DNA of 8,920 nt from Actinomycetota bacterium (GTDB lineage: Bacteria > Actinomycetota > Actinomycetes > Nanopelagicales > Nanopelagicaceae), in contig JAQCAO010000057.1 of NCBI GenBank assembly GCA_027731885.1, forward strand, positions 1 to 8,920, in the 5' to 3' direction. The position numbers and the translations under genes were made by a program. Below, piece after piece: positions 7,592-8,920 of this stretch. Within the stretch, counting starts at the first letter, position 1. Each line of letters opens with the position of its first letter. The notes under the pieces were generated by a model. That model was given only the letters and a program-made list of their open reading frames with translations, did no database searches and was not told where the DNA came from.

Positions 7592-8803
7592 ATGTCGATT
7601 TCAGAGCGCGAGGATCTATCTGCGATTTTGGGACACTTCGGTCCATATGGCGGGCGCTTTGTTCCGGAGGCGCTGATTGGCGCTCTCGAAGAGTTAGAAG
7701 AAGCGCATCGCACATCACAACTTGATCCCACCTTTGTATCTGAACTCGCCGAACTTCATCGCACATACACAGGCCGCCCCAGCATCATTACCGAGGCGAA
7801 ACGTTTTGCCGAACATGCAGGCGGTGCACGAATAATTTTAAAGCGTGAAGATCTCAATCACACCGGCAGCCACAAGATAAATAATGTTCTTGGACAAGCC
7901 CTACTTACCAAACGAATGGGCAAAAAACGGATTATCGCTGAAACTGGCGCTGGCCAACACGGCGTCGCCTCAGCCACCGCTGCAGCGCTGATGGGCCTGG
8001 AATGTGTTGTTTACATGGGCGAGGAAGATACGAAACGCCAAGCGCTAAATGTGGCGCGCATGAAATTGTTAGGTGCTGAAGTAATCCCAGTTACTTCTGG
8101 ATCACGCACGCTAAAAGATGCGATCAACGAAGCTATGCGCGACTGGGTTACCAATGTGGAAAGTACACATTACTTACTCGGTACGGTCGCAGGTCCTCAC
8201 CCATTCCCAACGATGGTTAGAGATTTTCATAAGATAATTGGAGAAGAAACTCGCGCACAAGTTCTTGAACTCACTGGCCGCTTGCCAGATGCAGTTCTCG
8301 CCTGCGTTGGCGGTGGGTCAAATGCCATTGGTATCTTCCATCGCTTTATCTCTGATCCAACAGTTCGCCTAATTGGACTTGAGGCGGGCGGTGATGGAGT
8401 AGAAACCGGACGCCACGCTGCAACAATTACCGGAGGAACACCTGGAGTTTTACACGGTACTCGTTCTTATGTTCTGCAAGATAAGAATGGCCAGACTGTG
8501 GAATCACATTCAATCTCAGCAGGCTTAGATTATCCCGGCGTTGGACCAGAGCACGCGTACCTGCACGATATTGGTCGCGCTGAATACCGCGCCATTACTG
8601 ATGATCAGGCGATGCACGCATTTGCCCTGCTCTCAAAGACAGAAGGAATTATTCCGGCGATTGAAACCGCGCATGCGCTAGCTGGTGCAATGCAGGTTGG
8701 AAATGAACTCGGTAAAGATGCGATAATCGTTATCAACCTCTCGGGTCGGGGCGATAAAGATGTCCAAACTGCCGCGAATTACTTTGGAATACCGCTCGAT
8801 TAA
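7592..8803 (+). CDS. trpB: Tryptophan synthase beta subunit
   Basis: TrpB condenses indole, channelled from TrpA, with L-serine using PLP to form tryptophan. The 403-residue length is typical of the TrpB1 type that pairs with TrpA. Lys95 in [14 protein letters not shown] is the cofactor lysine. Glu117 in ETGAGQHG (117-124) is the catalytic acid. GGGSNAIG (240-247) binds the PLP phosphate. SGRGDKD (384-390) closes the site and carries the serine next to the pyridine nitrogen. Blocks [12 protein letters not shown] (195-206) and [14 protein letters not shown] (309-322) are standard TrpB1 features. AAGGGTAGG across the trpC stop provides a ribosome binding site about eight bases before the ATG. 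Its TAA overlaps the trpA ATG by one base. Confidence 0.98.
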   Translation: MSISEREDLSAILGHFGPYGGRFVPEALIGALEELEEAHRTSQLDPTFVSELAELHRTYTGRPSIITEAKRFAEHAGGARIILKREDLNHTGSHKINNVLGQALLTKRMGKKRIIAETGAGQHGVASATAAALMGLECVVYMGEEDTKRQALNVARMKLLGAEVIPVTSGSRTLKDAINEAMRDWVTNVESTHYLLGTVAGPHPFPTMVRDFHKIIGEETRAQVLELTGRLPDAVLACVGGGSNAIGIFHRFISDPTVRLIGLEAGGDGVETGRHAATITGGTPGVLHGTRSYVLQDKNGQTVESHSISAGLDYPGVGPEHAYLHDIGRAEYRAITDDQAMHAFALLSKTEGIIPAIETAHALAGAMQVGNELGKDAIIVINLSGRGDKDVQTAANYFGIPLD

Positions 8804-8920
8804 TGACCGCTCTAGATCAGCTCTTCGCTAAAGTTCGCGCGGAAAATCGCGCAGCGCTGATCGCATACATCCCGGCCGGATTTCCATCGCAAGCTGGATG
8901 CCATCGGGTAATTGAAGCAT
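8803..8920 (+). CDS. trpA: Tryptophan synthase alpha subunit, 3'-truncated by the window edge
   Basis: Only the first 39 codons are present, out of about 260-270 expected. TrpA cleaves indole-3-glycerol phosphate to indole and glyceraldehyde 3-phosphate and feeds indole to TrpB. The visible N-terminus has LDQLFAKVRAENRAALIAYI followed by PAGFPS. This matches the first helix and first barrel strand of TrpA. The AGFP wording in place of the commoner AGDP is, as I recall, usual in actinobacteria. The catalytic Glu and Asp lie beyond the edge and cannot be checked. The ATG shares a base with the trpB TAA, the usual coupling of these subunits. A weak GGAAT about 12 bases upstream is the only Shine-Dalgarno-like site. 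Confidence 0.93.
   Translation, partial: MTALDQLFAKVRAENRAALIAYIPAGFPSQAGCHRVIEA

Overview
The window is one uninterrupted, co-directional run of histidine and tryptophan biosynthesis genes, all on the + strand. The order is hisD (3' part), hisC, hisB, hisH, priA, hisF, hisI, trpE, a 57-codon membrane-protein gene, trpC, trpB and trpA (5' part). The merged his-trp order, the PriA-type HisA enzyme, the absence of trpF, and a small membrane gene between trpE and trpC all point to an actinobacterium. The same backbone, with extra genes inserted, is known from Mycobacterium tuberculosis. The GC content is roughly half, which is low for that phylum. Only about 25 non-coding bases remain between genes. 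Together these suggest a streamlined lineage such as the freshwater planktonic Nanopelagicales (acI), but that placement is inference.

Positions 1-5142 form the his part. HisD catalyses the last two oxidations to histidine and HisC the transamination. HisB is the dehydratase, without a fused phosphatase. HisH and HisF form the imidazole glycerol phosphate synthase. PriA is the ProFAR isomerase and HisI the phosphoribosyl-AMP cyclohydrolase. hisG, hisE and a histidinol-phosphate phosphatase gene are not in the window.

Positions 5142-8920 form the trp part: TrpE (anthranilate synthase large subunit), a single-pass small membrane protein, TrpC, TrpB and TrpA. trpG and trpD are absent. trpF is also absent, and its reaction is very probably done by PriA, which ties the two pathways together in one transcript.

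Nearly every junction is an ATGA, GTGA or TAATG overlap, or a direct stop-start abutment, so the genes are probably co-transcribed and translationally coupled. There is no room for a leader, attenuator, T-box or terminator anywhere inside the window. Any promoter and transcriptional control must lie upstream of it or hide inside coding sequence. TrpE keeps its tryptophan feedback motifs, so enzyme-level control of the trp branch looks intact.

The least ordinary element is the 57-residue protein at 6639-6812. Its tail resembles, from memory, the C-terminal end of the much longer Trp-operon-associated membrane protein family (Trp_oprn_chp) that occupies this slot in other actinobacteria. It looks like a miniaturised form of that protein. 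The rest is a well-conserved biosynthetic operon, and I see no mobile element, CRISPR array, RNA gene or defence system.
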